Assembly: GCA_014529385.2 (NCBI GenBank)
Contig: CM043947.1
Location: 124,140,891-124,204,890 of the forward strand
Reading direction: 5' to 3'
Length of the DNA stretch: 64,000 nucleotides
DNA from: Adiantum capillus-veneris
Lineage: Eukaryota > Streptophyta > Polypodiopsida > Polypodiales > Pteridaceae
This document shows, one piece after another, positions 54,866-64,000 of this stretch. How positions within the stretch are numbered: position 1 is the first letter of the stretch; each line of letters begins with the position of its first letter. Both the position numbers and the translations under genes were made by a program. The notes beneath the pieces are model-generated. The model saw only the letters and a program-made list of their open reading frames with translations. It was not told the origin of the DNA and ran no database searches.

Positions 54866-55171
54866 ATCAGTGGAATTGTGTTTCTTTTTCTTTGCTTGAG
54901 CTCTAGTGATTACCTTGATTGGAACAATCGGTTCGCTCTCTGATGAGCTACTAGGCATCACTTGGACTACGTTGACTATAGTGTTTTCCTTGTTCAAAGG
55001 ATTCTTAGGAGAATCTTCCGGAAAGTGTCCTCCCTTTTTGCAACATTGTATGCAATACGCTTCAATTGGTTTGAGGTTTTTGTCAGGCTCTGTACATTCG
55101 TTCTTCCAATGGTCATTAGCACCACAGTTATGACAGTTTCCTGTTCTGGGCTTCATCATGGGTCTTCCCAT
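54866..55171 (-). pseudogene. gag: Gag zinc-knuckle region of the giant element
   Basis: Part of the frame 54791-55171. It has a normal CCHC knuckle, CHNCGANDHWKNEC, and a second Cys/His cluster (YCIQCCKKGGHFPED), then SSSSESEPIVPIKVITRAQA, matching PSGSEAEPKIPMKVVTRAQA of the non-autonomous element. It runs into the copia insertion at its C-terminal side. Zinc knuckles bind the packaging signal of element RNA. Confidence 0.85.
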
Positions 55172-55269
55172 GGGAGGTTGACACCTTGATTAGCTACATA
55201 GTACATTGGTGCGAGCTCTGGTGGAGCATAAGTTATGGTTTCCTCCATTGGTGGTGGATGTGGACTTTA

Positions 55270-55818
55270 CTAATCTCCCTCTACCATTATTGTAGATGGA
55301 ATAGGCTCTACATAGGGTGTAGCAGGCACTAATTCTTGTTCATCTATGACTCCTTCTAAGTGCATGTACTTTACAGGCACCACATTATATCCTGGATAAG
55401 GAGGTTGTTGTCCCAACATAGATTGAGGTCTCTCCATACCCATTGGTGGTCTTTGAACTTGAGCCATATTAGGCTGATATTTGTACATCGGTTGTCCCTG
55501 GGGCCTCATGGGCACGTACTGAACATTCCCATCATACTTTGTTCTGAAGTAGCACTCGTAGGTCTCGTGGTTGGTCCATTTACCCTCGATTGCACACCAT
55601 TTTTGTGGCCTAATTGGTTGTCCCTATGGGGGTATCCCCTGTCTTGGTCCTCTCATAGGTGCTTTTTGCATATTGTTCATCATGTCATTTATCCTTTTTA
55701 GCATATCTTCTACAGCTGAGTAGTGCCGCAGCAACCATTCCCACTTGTGTTGGTTTTGTGGATGATGTCTTCTCGCTTTGGTTATCCTTAGGGACATCCT
55801 CTTCATTGAAGATCTCAC
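55270..55818 (-). pseudogene. gag: Gag linker of the giant element (Met/Pro/Gln-rich)
   Basis: Frames 55624-55818 and 55270-55515 are Pro/Met/Gln-rich (MKYMHLEGVIDEQE-like and RPQGQPMYKYQPNMAQ). Between them the text KWCAIEGKWTNHETYECY (about 55545-55600) is conserved with the non-autonomous element near 20.8 kb (KWCAIEQKWTNHEMSECY). This W-C...H...C stretch could be a family-specific metal-binding motif. Confidence 0.7.
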
Positions 55819-55857
55819 AATTGTCTCCTAGGTCAATAGCATTAGACACACACGCCT

Positions 55858-56232
55858 CTAGGGTTTATGTTTTTTACTATAGAGTATAGCATGAAGTTCT
55901 TTGTTTAGCTGTCCCTCTAGAAACAATGATACAAGTCGCTCTTTTGCAAGTATCTCCATCTCTGGGCATCTTGCAATGTATTGTTTCATTCGAGTTGCAC
56001 AATCCCTAACAGACTCACCATGTTTCTGTTTAAAGTTGTAGATTTGAGCTATCGTATTATGTTTAATCCCCGTTTTAGAACAAGCAACTACAAATCCTTG
56101 AGCTAATGTGTTCAAGTCCATGATCGATCTTGGTGGAATGTTTTGGAACCATGTCAAAGCTTTTCCTTCTAATGTCATTCCAAACCCCTCGAATTGAGTA
56201 TGGAAATCAAATATATGCTCTGCTCTTAGCAC
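55858..56232 (-). pseudogene. gag: Gag capsid domain of the giant element
   Basis: 124 codons with FHTQFEGFGMTLEGKALTWF, FVVACSKTGIKHNTIAQIY and CATRMKQYIARCPEMEILAK, the Ty3/gypsy-type capsid core, close to 21.2-21.5 kb of the non-autonomous element. A stop at 55858 and a frame change beyond 56232 break it from the rest of gag. Confidence 0.85.
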
Positions 56233-56376
56233 TTGCTTAAACCTTGCTAAGTGGTCATATGGATCCCTTGATCCACTGTATTTTTTGACCTATTTTTTAA
56301 AATCAGCTGGTTTGACACGTCTATTCGGTTCAACTCCAGGTCTTCTAGGAGTTGGTCCTGTTCCAAGTCCTTCAAA

Positions 56377-57300
56377 TCAGTCTGTCAAAAATAGTGACTC
56401 GTGTAGCCCTGGACTGGCCTTAGTGTCACCCGATTTTCTACGTGATGAGGTGATTTCTGGTTTCTTCACATTACTCTTAGATGATCTCTCACGATGTTTG
56501 TCTCTTGGAGTGGTTTCTGGTCCTTGACCCAATATCCAATCCCGTATGGAATACCCCTGGTATTTGGTTTGTTCTACCTCCTCAGGAGTCATCATAACAA
56601 AATTGTTGTTATAACAATCCCTAAACAAGTAAGTTGGTAGATCCGCAGATCCCTTATCTTTGATCTTGAAGATATAGATGATCTTCATGGCCGTTAATTG
56701 TCCCTGTCTTGCATGAGAAGTCCACAAAAGATCTTTTATGTTTCTATCTTCCCAACAATAGACTCCGATCCTAGGATTATCTGTACTAAGCCGTTTCAAA
56801 GGCTTCAAGTCTACTTGATCGTATCCATCGAATTCCAAAGTTGGTGGTCCTTCTTTTGCTGACATATCTGGGATTATAGTGTTTACTTCTAATCCCCATT
56901 TGTCTACCACGTCAGGATTTTCGACTTGTACATATTGAGTTCAGTTTCGATCCATGTACATTTTTTCTTGTTTGTTTGCCCTAACCTCTTCTTCAAACTC
57001 AATACCATGGTCATCAGTGCGAATGGCATACTCTTCATTAGGATCCAAGTAAACTTGGGCTCCATGACGGTTAGTCTTGTAAAAAAAGAGTCTATGCTTA
57101 TAGCGCATTGTCATTCCAGTTTCCGAGTGAGTTGAGTAAGAGGACATTTTGGATGTTGAATCTGAAAAAGTGTCTGAGACTTCTTCAGGAATTGTGTGCA
57201 AGGAATTGCCTTGATTCACGCTTTCTTCAGTGGATACTCTACTGGTGTTTTCTCTGAATAGGCCTTGATTTCCTATTACACGACCAGATCTAAGGTTCAT
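56377..57300 (-). pseudogene. N-terminal gag/ORF1 of the giant element
   Basis: Two frames in one phase, 56941-57300 (begins MNLRSGRVIGNQG) and 56377-56910, separated by a stop at about 56941. The second part has ordered-looking text (NPRIGVYCWEDRNIKDLLW, QLTAMKIIYIFKIKDKGSAD). The start lies about 1.95 kb after the PBS, an unusually long leader. The non-autonomous element has an ORF in the same place (21494-22366) but with little clear similarity by eye. No named domain recognised. Confidence 0.6.
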
Positions 57301-59246
57301 ATAGACTTATGAAGTCCTGGATTGAGTACTCACCTTGGATTGACTTGTCATCAATTTCCACTCGATTCAATTGTAACTTCCTGTCAAGCCACTGATTCCT
57401 CATTGCAACCTGATTCCTGTACAAAATTAATCAAATTAGCTATTTCTCTATAAGGACAGTAGAGCTCTTGAGAACCCTCGTAATTGGTATGTGTATATCA
57501 CTTCAAATCTTGCTATGGCAGTCAAAATTTTGATTTTCAGATTCAGCTTTAGCAAAATCAAAGTTCTAATCTGCAACATGTACACTGAGTGTATCTGTAC
57601 CAATTTTGATCCGATTGAACTCCAATTTTCCCTATGGTCTTATTTTATGCTGGTCCAGCACTGTATAAACCCAAAAGTCAAAATTGAAGTCTCTGGATAG
57701 CAAAAGTAAATAATCACGATTATTTACTTTTGTCACTTTTTTGCACTTTTTGGATTGGTTCGGCAAGTATACAACTTGTTAAATCCCTTGGGCAAGTTTC
57801 AACAAGTTTGGACAAAATTTGATCAAGTTTACCCACTGTTCCGTGTCTGCAGACTCTGATTTCAAGAATCGGGCTTAAGTCTCACTTTTGTGGTCCAAAT
57901 TTCACCAAAATTGATTTGCGGAGTTTTACTTGATGTTCTTGACCTTGTGGTATACTCAAATTTGCAAAATCAACAAGTTTTGAAGCAGAAGTAAATAATT
58001 GTGAGTATTTACTTTTGACTATTTTTTGCAAATATTTACCCCAACCTTGACACAGATCTGTTAAGCACCTTAAGTTAAGGTCACTAGCCAATTTTCAACA
58101 AGTTTGGACAATTTTTTATCAAATGGTCATCAATTATCTGTCCGTAGACTAACTTTGCAATTTTAGTCACAATTTTCAATCCAATGATTCAAATCTTACC
58201 AAATTTGGTTTGTGGGCTTATTACAACATGCTAAAGCTAGTGGTATGCCAACTTGGTCAAAAAACTCTAAAAACAGAGCATATATAAATAATCGCGATTA
58301 TTTATGTTTGCCAAAATTTTGCAAGTTTTTGGTCAACTGAGCATATACACATGTTTATCACATCAATATAAGCCTATGAATTAAGTTTCATCAAGATTGG
58401 ATAATTTTTTTCTCAATTCACACTCAAAATTCAAAAAGTCAGTACAAACTTTAGTTTTTACCGAGATTCTTGCCAGTTTAGTAATCCAAATCTTTTGGGC
58501 CTTTACAAAAGTTATTTGTATACATGCAATGAGTCAATGGTATGAACCTTGGCCAATTTAGAGCAAAAAGTTAATAATCGTGATTATTAACTTGAGGCTT
58601 GAAATGAGCAATTTTTTGCAATTTTCTCAAAGACAATCTTTTTATGATGTTTTTTAAGTCTATAAATCAAGTCAAAACTTAATTTGGCCTAAAATTTAAG
58701 GAAAAAGTAAATAATCTAAGTTTTGGTCAACTTCTTGAAATTTTTACCTCAAAGTGTCTTTGAGCTTACTCGCTGGTTCGGACAACTCTTAGGCTTACTT
58801 TCCAGTCGGATTGAGTGAATTTGAGTCTTTTCAAGCTTTTTCTAGCCGTAGACCTGAAATTTTGCAACTTTACATAACAACTCACACTTGATTCTTTCAG
58901 ATAGAGCAATGTTCTGAAATCCACTTCAGATTCTACTTACCCTACTCCTAGTTTCTCATGCAATGGGGTTGTGAAATGTGTCCACAACACTCGTTTTCTT
59001 GTGTTTTTTATTTTTTTCAGAGTCTTGATCTTAAGATTTGTCTCGTCTACCAATCATTCTCCAATTCTACAGTCCTAAAGGTACTCAGCAAGTACGATTA
59101 CTTCCAAGCTACCTCTACACAGAAAAAGACGACAATCTTAAGCTATGCCGTTTCTAGAAGAAAGTTTTGAACTCTAGGAAAACCTAGAGGAAGTTAAAGG
59201 AAAATTGCACAAGACGCTCGTGTTTTGTCTATTTTAGGTCTATTCG
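57301..59246 (-). other. Very long untranslated leader of the giant element
   Basis: 1.95 kb without coding support. It holds the four-unit palindromic array at 57.70-58.60 kb. Phrases such as ACCAAA[A]TT[G]GTTTGTGGG recur with about 290-bp spacing, so most of it may be an old tandem repeat. Confidence 0.7.
57702..58593. repeat. Four palindrome-bearing repeats spaced ~290 bp (5' set)
   Basis: Inverted repeats at 57702-57731 (14-bp perfect arms AAAAGTAAATAATC around AC), 57989-58014 (arms AAGTAAATA), 58284-58305 (perfect 22-bp palindrome with centre AATCGCGATT) and 58568-58593 (arms AAGTTAATAATC around GT). Starts are 287, 295 and 284 bp apart. A half-site follows near 58716. The LTRs carry the shorter core AATCGCGATT at 33027-33036 and 59601-59610. 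Confidence 0.9.
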
Positions 59247-59264
59247 TCCCTGGCAGCGGCACCA
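59247..59264 (-). other. Primer-binding site, tRNA-Asp-like
   Basis: Plus strand TCCCTGGCAGCGGCACCA, two bases from the LTR; one mismatch to the PBS of the non-autonomous element at 23633-23650. Confidence 0.8.
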
Positions 59265-59266
59265 AA

Positions 59267-60188
59267 TGTGGGACGCATGTCTAACCTCACCCTCCTATCT
59301 TATTGCAGTATTAGTGAGAACCACGATTAATTTGTCAAACCATGGGACGAAGCTGACTCAACTAGTGCATAGAGGCTACAAGAGGTTGTCAATCTCTTGG
59401 AAAAAAACTAACAACTCGCATCTAAGTCAAGCTACACTCAAGTGACTGAAATCACGAAAAGCCAATCGCTCATCGGTAAGCAAATCACATCCGTTACAAC
59501 ATCAAATGACGTCCAAACGTAACGAAACTTCTAGGACAAGTTTATAAGACCGAAGCACACATGCCTATGGCCTCAAATCCCACTTTAGGTCAAGTTCCAA
59601 AATCGCGATTATTAACAGCAGTGGATTTTTGACATAGTCGTTTTCGACCCAGAATGCATTTAAATGCTTAGCAATGATGCCCCAATACCCCGCCAGCTAT
59701 GCTTAGTTTTTTATTTGAAAGTGTAAATTCCTAGTTATGATGAAATTAAGCCGCAGGTCAGCGACGTCAAAAGCTACGAAATACTATGAATGGCTTACGT
59801 CAATGCGTAGAGCTCTTACCTACGGTTGCAATGCAACAAACGCATTCGCAATGTGATAACCGGAGAGGGAGTAGGAAGCGCGAGAAGGAGAGAAGTGAGT
59901 GCCGTTGGCTCACGCTGTGTATTTCTTATCCAAAAACTTTTAAAAAACTTACAAAAATTGGTTTTTATACCTTAGCCAAGTTTTTTGGGTGGTCAAAAGT
60001 AATAATCTGGAGTTCTACACAGCTGGGAATTGTCTGGTTGATACAATTTGGAAGCTTGTAGCCCCGACTCATTAATTACAAAGTTTACCAAGAAAATAAG
60101 AGTTACAATATTCTAGATTTATCAAAATAATAAGTATTTTACAAGGAGAACTCCGAAAAATGGTGTCTGTGTTAGCTTGCTGCTAACA
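59267..60188 (-). repeat. 5' LTR of the giant element
   Basis: Begins TGTGGGACGCATGTC. Homology with the left LTR is proven to about 59912. The outer end at 60188 (GCTGCTAACA) is chosen because the next five bases, ACAAT, equal the five bases before the left LTR, giving a 922-bp LTR with TGT/ACA ends. This end is inferred. Confidence 0.7.
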
Positions 60189-60193
60189 ACAAT

Positions 60194-60913
60194 GGCGGAA
60201 AATAATTTCTTATGGGACTATGATGTTGGATAGAAGGGTCAATCCATGACTCCTTGAATTTCACCTATAGTGAGTTGGGTCAAAAAATTCTATAGAGGTG
60301 AGTTGGAAAATTACTATTTTTAGGAGATTGCCCTTATCTAGCTCGACCATTTATGTTGGTGTCCTTCAAATGGTGCAAACAAGGCTTGTCGTGAACAAAG
60401 TTTCATTGGAATTTTATACAATCTAGCACAAAAATGCCTTTGAAGCAAGAATTTGGTATGCTAAAGGCAAGGTTTTGCAACTTGTTGAAGAGATGTGCAT
60501 GGATCTAAATTGTCATAAAATCTAATATCTAACCAACCCAAATGATTTTCTCATATTAAACGGATCATTTAATGTGAGAGAATGAATAGGAAAAAGGGTT
60601 AGGATAAAGATATGTGCTTATATATATTGATGCATGGTTTTTAGGACCCCTTCTGAAGATGCAATAAAGGCACAGTCAGTTGTTGGAAAGTTGAGGATAC
60701 TCTAGTCCAAGGGATCTCGAAAGAGAAGAAAAATCTACTTCACAAGCACCAAAGAGTAAAAAGTGCCATGGACAGAAGATACGTGGGAAGGAGCTCTTAT
60801 ACATGCCTACAACCTATATCTTACAGAATAGCCCATTCTAGGTGTGAATTTCTAGTGAAATTTACACGAGGATGTTCGTGTGGACTCACAACACAGCATA
60901 CTCCGTTTTCACT
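60194..60913. other. Uncharacterised interval
   Basis: No domain-bearing frame and no repeat recognised. By the nesting model it should continue the sequence left of 32688 (the broken copia-type element), but no copia motif is visible. Confidence 0.4.
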
Positions 60914-61050
60914 TTTTTACCGACAGTAAATATTTTTTACCACAGTAAATATTTTTTACCTACATTAAATATTTTTCACCTACATGGTAAATACAAATCA
61001 CTTTTTACCTACAGTAACTTTTTTTTACCCATGGTAAATATTTTTTACTG
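60914..61050. repeat. Degenerate tandem repeat, ~20-27 bp unit
   Basis: Six or so units of [A]CAGTAAATATTTTTTACC type (TTTTTTACC with ACAGTAAAT or ATGGTAAAT), slightly varied. GGTAAA/TTTACC pairs also make it rich in short inverted repeats. Confidence 0.85.
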
Positions 61051-61544
61051 CACCATAAGCATTTGATAGGTAACAGTTCACTGTTACTAGAAGCAGTGAT
61101 TGGGCATCAACAATGCAGTTACAGGAGGAGCAAAAGGGAAATTCTTATGGTAAAGGTGAGTCAACAGGGATAAAGACTTTTGAGTTGAAAAGAGACATGC
61201 TGATTTTTTCAAAGTCAAAAGAAGCCATGGTTGAGGATTTTTTGAGAATTCGATATTCAGGAGGACCCAGCTGCCACCTCCCCCCCGCAGGTCCCCCCCT
61301 GACATGTGCAGAACCTCCAGTTTCAACAGCCACCTTACCTGCTCTTAAATGCTGGTCAAGGCCTTATCCCCATGTGTCACAATCAGAAAAATCAGCATTT
61401 ACCCTCCCCTCTCACATCACTCTAGAGAATATCTTGATGGTGACATATCAGGTGATCTCAATCTGTTGACCACCCTAAGCAAAAAGTAACCTCAATCAGC
61501 GGATTTAAGCATGTTTATCCCTAATCCTAAACCCTCTCAGAAAC

Positions 61545-61554
61545 CTATATAAGG
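61545..61554 (+). promoter_or_regulatory. TATA box of the candidate LTR
   Basis: CTATATAAGG, with the CT-rich and A-rich transcribed region downstream; about 610 bp before the LTR end. Confidence 0.55.
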
Positions 61555-61652
61555 AGGCCTTTTCTCACTCAAAAACAACACTTCACCCACTTCACCAAGC
61601 AACGAAGCTATGACGACATTGCTCACAACGAGGAGCTATGGATGGAGCTCTA

Positions 61653-61684
61653 CTCTCTCTCCCTCTCTCTCTCTCTCTCCCTCT
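61653..61684. repeat. CT microsatellite
   Basis: CTCTCTCTCC-type run of 32 bp in the candidate LTR. Confidence 0.9.
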
Positions 61685-62158
61685 AGTATGCTACATTACT
61701 AGCCCTAAAACCTAAATAAGGAGTCTTCTCTCATGCTTCATGGCCACCATCCTCGCCATCATTCTCTAAGGTATTGATGTGTTGCTAGTAGGATCATACC
61801 TACTTGCTGGGTTGATTGTTTTTGACAAGGGATTATGCCATCCTTGGCTTACTTCTCTATATCCTTGTTATGTATGATCAGATTCCGTTGTATTGTTAAG
61901 CTGATGTCTTGTGTATATATATGCTACATAAGGTCCCTAAGCTTCATTTCTATGTGTTTTGCCATATGTTTTGATGCCATCATAATGCCAGAAGTCTCAC
62001 TTGCCTATGTGCACTATGTGTGAGGTCCCTAAACCTCTTAATTTAGGGTGGTGCCCCCTTTGTTTTGTTCTTTGCTTTTTTGCATGAGGCGTGGTTTGTG
62101 GAGTGTGCACAAGTACAGAGGCCACCCGATTGCACTGCTCTTTTTCCCGTTATCATTT

Positions 62159-62172
62159 TGGTGCCCCCACGG
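62159..62172 (+). other. Possible primer-binding site
   Basis: TGGTGCCCCCACGG, four bases past the LTR's CA end. It starts like the TGG-TGCC sites of the other two Ty3 families here, but the rest differs; the matching tRNA is not identified. Confidence 0.45.
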
Positions 62173-62227
62173 AGGAGGGCTACACAGACCTTCAGTCCAC
62201 AAGCAATGAAGATGTGCAATCTACAAC

Positions 62228-62622
62228 ATGGAGGAATGGCGTGAGTTTGAAAATTGGAGAACAGAAGAGGAGGAGGCTTTAGAGGCCTTAAAAGCTTTCA
62301 TCGAGGTCTTGTTACCAGGTTGCAGTGTCATTGAAGTTCAAGAAGTAAGTTCTTCTACATGCCTTGTTCGTGATCGTCGCCAACGAAGGAGAGTGAGAAG
62401 AAGAGCTTGATATACCTCTCCTCTCAACCTATGAGTGCTCCAGAAACCTCCAACGCACACGAGCTTGAAATATTCTACATCAACATACACGAAGGTACTA
62501 TGACACACATTAAGGGAAGAGAAAGCATCACCAGACCTCTCTTTCCTGAGGAGCCGACTAAGAGGAGAAAGATCACCTCTACACCTAAGTGGCCCAAGGC
62601 CGTAGCGCGTGCTCAAGCGTAA
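62228..62622 (+). CDS. Short upstream ORFs before gag, unknown function
   Basis: 62228-62410 (60 codons, starts MEEWREFENWRTEEEEALEA and ends in an Arg-rich tail) overlaps 62407-62622 (71 codons, ending in a basic, nuclear-signal-like PTKRRKITSTP stretch). The ATGA overlap at 62407-62410 is neat, but it may be chance. Together with the next ORF they could be pieces of one ORF1 ahead of gag, as in Ogre/Tat-type elements. Confidence 0.35.
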
Positions 62623-63193
62623 GGTAACATTTGGCTTAATCTCATTAATAAGGGATTACATGACCACTACAGGCAAGAAAAAGGCAAGTGAGCAACCAAC
62701 TTCAACCTCCAACTTGCAACCACGACTCTCACCCCTAAATCCTCCTGAAGCAAAGAGGCGAAGGCTTGCCTACAAGATTGCCGCCCGTCTGCGAGTGCTC
62801 CCAGTGCACTTTGTGAATCCAGACACCACCAATCTCAAGCCAACCTCCTGTCCGCGTGAAGATCACTTTGGATATTGTCCAAAGTGCTTTGGAGACCGGG
62901 TGAAAAGCCTCCTTGCCCTACCTTTGCTGCTAATTTTCAAGAAGTTATCTCAATCTAAGGAAACTATCTTAGTTGATGATGTGCTGCACGTTAATGGTGT
63001 CACTTTCATTCGTCATGCTAATTATGGTAATAGCATCCAATTGTTGCTTGCTAAAAGGCTCAGCATTGTACAAAGTGTTGCCATCACGCCTTACGTCTTC
63101 ACAGATGCATCAGGAAGAGTCGAAGTGATCCGAGGTGCTGACCTTCTTTGGCTGATCAGGCTCATTGGTCCCAAGGTGGTGCAACTAAGCTAG
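62609..63193 (+). CDS. ORF1-like protein upstream of gag (194 codons)
   Basis: Basic N-terminus (PPEAKRRRLAYKIAARLRVL), then a C-x2-C (GYCPKCFGDRV) and a compact, hydrophobic C-terminal half (TILVDDVLHVNGVTFIRHAN, PYVFTDASGRVEVIRG). It lies between PBS and gag on the same strand, the place where Ogre-like elements carry an extra ORF1 of unknown role. I do not recognise the family. It overlaps the preceding short ORF in another phase, so the true start may lie upstream with a frameshift between. Confidence 0.5.
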   Translation: MLKRKVTFGLISLIRDYMTTTGKKKASEQPTSTSNLQPRLSPLNPPEAKRRRLAYKIAARLRVLPVHFVNPDTTNLKPTSCPREDHFGYCPKCFGDRVKSLLALPLLLIFKKLSQSKETILVDDVLHVNGVTFIRHANYGNSIQLLLAKRLSIVQSVAITPYVFTDASGRVEVIRGADLLWLIRLIGPKVVQLS

Positions 63194-63197
63194 GCTC

Positions 63198-63437
63198 TTG
63201 TGTGTAAGTATGGATGCCAATAATGAGAATGATGATCCCCGCATGTTTCCTTTCCATTTTGTGCGTCATATCCGTGTGAATATTTGTATTGATAGAAAAA
63301 TCTTTTATCAGCAAAGAATAGCCCTGTTGTTTGGAGCCAAGAGACTTGGGGAAATCTTGCACTCTCCTCATCCTATCATTCTACCCTTACTAGACTATTA
63401 CCATTCCTTTGATGTGTCGATCTTCATCCTATTTTGA
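63198..63437 (+). CDS. Small ORF between ORF1 and gag (79 codons)
   Basis: Starts five bases after the ORF1 stop. Text such as FHFVRHIRVNICIDRKIFYQ and KRLGEILHSPHPIILPLLDY looks like ordered protein and may continue ORF1 past a stop. No domain recognised. Confidence 0.35.
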   Translation: MCVSMDANNENDDPRMFPFHFVRHIRVNICIDRKIFYQQRIALLFGAKRLGEILHSPHPIILPLLDYYHSFDVSIFILF

Positions 63438-63528
63438 GCTAAGTTGTGCTAAATCTCCAAATTGTAATTACCATACTCTATTTTAAAATAAATTAGAGTT
63501 GTTTGTGTAATTGTTTACTCTCTCACTT

Positions 63529-64000
63529 ATGGCCTTCCCTAATTTTTATGGTAAGCCTGGGGAGGTTGCTCCAGACTTTTTGGATAATTTGGAAATGGCC
63601 TTTCTGGTATCGGGAAGGGATGACGAAGCTACTAAGTTGAGGGCCTTTCCTTTGGTCTTGAGGGAAGGTGCAAAATTATGGTATCAAACTTTGGCACCTG
63701 AAGAAAGAAGAGACTGGGAGTCCTTAAAGATGGCCTTCATCGAAGAATTTCGCCGCCATGAGCCTCCAGAGGAGATATGGAGACAGCTCTTAGAGCTACG
63801 CCAAACATCACCCAATGACTATAGAAGCTATGAAGGAAAGTTTTCCAACCTGTGGGAGAAATGGTGTGCATCACTAGGTGAAGGAGAAAGGGCGCCAGAA
63901 TGCCTAAAGAAGGACTATTTCCTGGCAGGGCTTTACCCCATCCTTCGAGAAAAGGTAAAAGGTAAATTCCCAGATACCTTTGATAAAGCTATGACTTATG
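63529..64000 (+). CDS. gag: Ty3/gypsy gag, 5' part, open to the window edge
   Basis: ATG at 63529 opens 157 codons with no stop to the window end. It shows the retrotransposon gag (capsid) domain: FYGKPGEVAPDFLDNLEMAF, then LREGAKLWYQTLAPEERRDW, SLKMAFIEEFRRHEPPEEIW and YEGKFSNLWEKWCASLGEG. The layout matches the decayed gag at 5966-6576 (FFGEDVELFLGNFKM, STWFDSLPEE, YKQEFLRLWALWIRN), so it is probably of the same broad Tat-like group. The rest of gag and all of pol lie beyond the window. It is the best preserved gag here. Confidence 0.85.
   Translation, partial: MAFPNFYGKPGEVAPDFLDNLEMAFLVSGRDDEATKLRAFPLVLREGAKLWYQTLAPEERRDWESLKMAFIEEFRRHEPPEEIWRQLLELRQTSPNDYRSYEGKFSNLWEKWCASLGEGERAPECLKKDYFLAGLYPILREKVKGKFPDTFDKAMTY

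Larger units (their letters stand above)
32693..60188 (-). mobile_element. Giant Ty3/gypsy element with 3' accessory ORF, carrying two nested copia elements
   Basis: LTRs at 32693-33331 (truncated) and 59267-60188 share a long near-identical segment starting TGTGGGACGCATGTCTAACC. A PBS lies left of the right LTR, so the element runs on the minus strand. In order it encodes gag, protease, RT, RNase H, integrase and an accessory ORF. Removing copia elements 41961-47359 and 49415-54860 with one TSD each leaves about 16.6 kb. ACAAT at 32688-32692 and 60189-60193 is a candidate target duplication. All coding parts carry stops or frameshifts. Confidence 0.85.
61082..62155 (+). repeat. Candidate 5' LTR of the right-hand Ty3/gypsy element
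   Basis: It ends CGTTATCA directly before a TTTTGGTGCC junction typical of plant Ty3/gypsy 5' LTR/PBS borders, and contains a TATA box (61545-61554) and a CT run (61653-61684). The start (TGTTACTAG at 61082) is a guess: the 3' LTR is outside the window, so no comparison is possible. Confidence 0.45.

Noticed and set aside
61113-61469. 118-codon plus-strand frame with Pro/Ser-rich text as a host gene
   Set aside because: No homology recognised, contains a C-rich run, and lies within the candidate LTR.

Overview
This window looks like a repeat-dense nuclear region of a land plant. I see no host gene, tRNA or rRNA that I could defend. Nearly every recognisable coding stretch belongs to an LTR retrotransposon of a plant type: a chromodomain Ty3/gypsy element, Tat-like Ty3/gypsy elements with a second RNase H, a very long Ty3/gypsy family with an extra 3' ORF, and two Ty1/copia elements primed by initiator tRNA-Met. 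Long CT/GA microsatellites and AT-rich spacers fit a large, repeat-rich plant genome. I cannot name the species or even the class from sequence alone.

Layout. 1-2879 is the 3' part of a chromovirus pol (RT, RNase H, integrase, chromodomain), followed by a probable LTR. 5.97-7.0 kb holds a decayed gag on the plus strand. 7.7-11.7 kb holds a decayed Tat-like pol on the minus strand, with a 593-bp MITE-like insertion splitting its second RNase H. 13.66-28.2 kb is a plus-strand Tat-like remnant between two ~650-690 bp LTR-like repeats. A complete 10-kb minus-strand element (14551-24531, TSD CGCAT) is nested in it; this carries gag and protease but no RT, RNase H or integrase. Another Tat-like gag-protease fragment follows at 28.2-29.3 kb, then microsatellites and one copia-type LTR with its PBS.

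32693-60188 is a giant minus-strand Ty3/gypsy element, about 16.6 kb once two nested copia elements are removed. Reading along the minus strand it has: 5' LTR, PBS, a long leader with palindromes spaced about 290 bp apart, gag, protease, RT, RNase H, an integrase with two zinc-binding HHCC modules, a second palindrome-bearing spacer, an accessory coiled-coil ORF, and a truncated 3' LTR. The nested copia elements are 41961-47359 (plus, 192-bp LTRs, TSD TCATT) and 49415-54860 (minus, 135/142-bp LTRs, TSD GAATC). The second has LTRs with no base substitutions that I can see and is the youngest insertion here. The window closes with a candidate LTR, upstream ORFs and the open start of an intact-looking Ty3/gypsy gag (63529 to the edge).

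How the parts relate. The 10-kb element without RT and the giant element share recognisable gag, protease and post-protease segments, nearly the same primer-binding site (17 of 18 bases), and leaders that both carry spaced GATCGC/ATCGCG palindromes. This suggests a non-autonomous family that could be mobilised by the giant autonomous family. No element in the window looks fully competent: all pol regions except that of the 49-54 kb copia element carry several stops, frameshifts or deletions.
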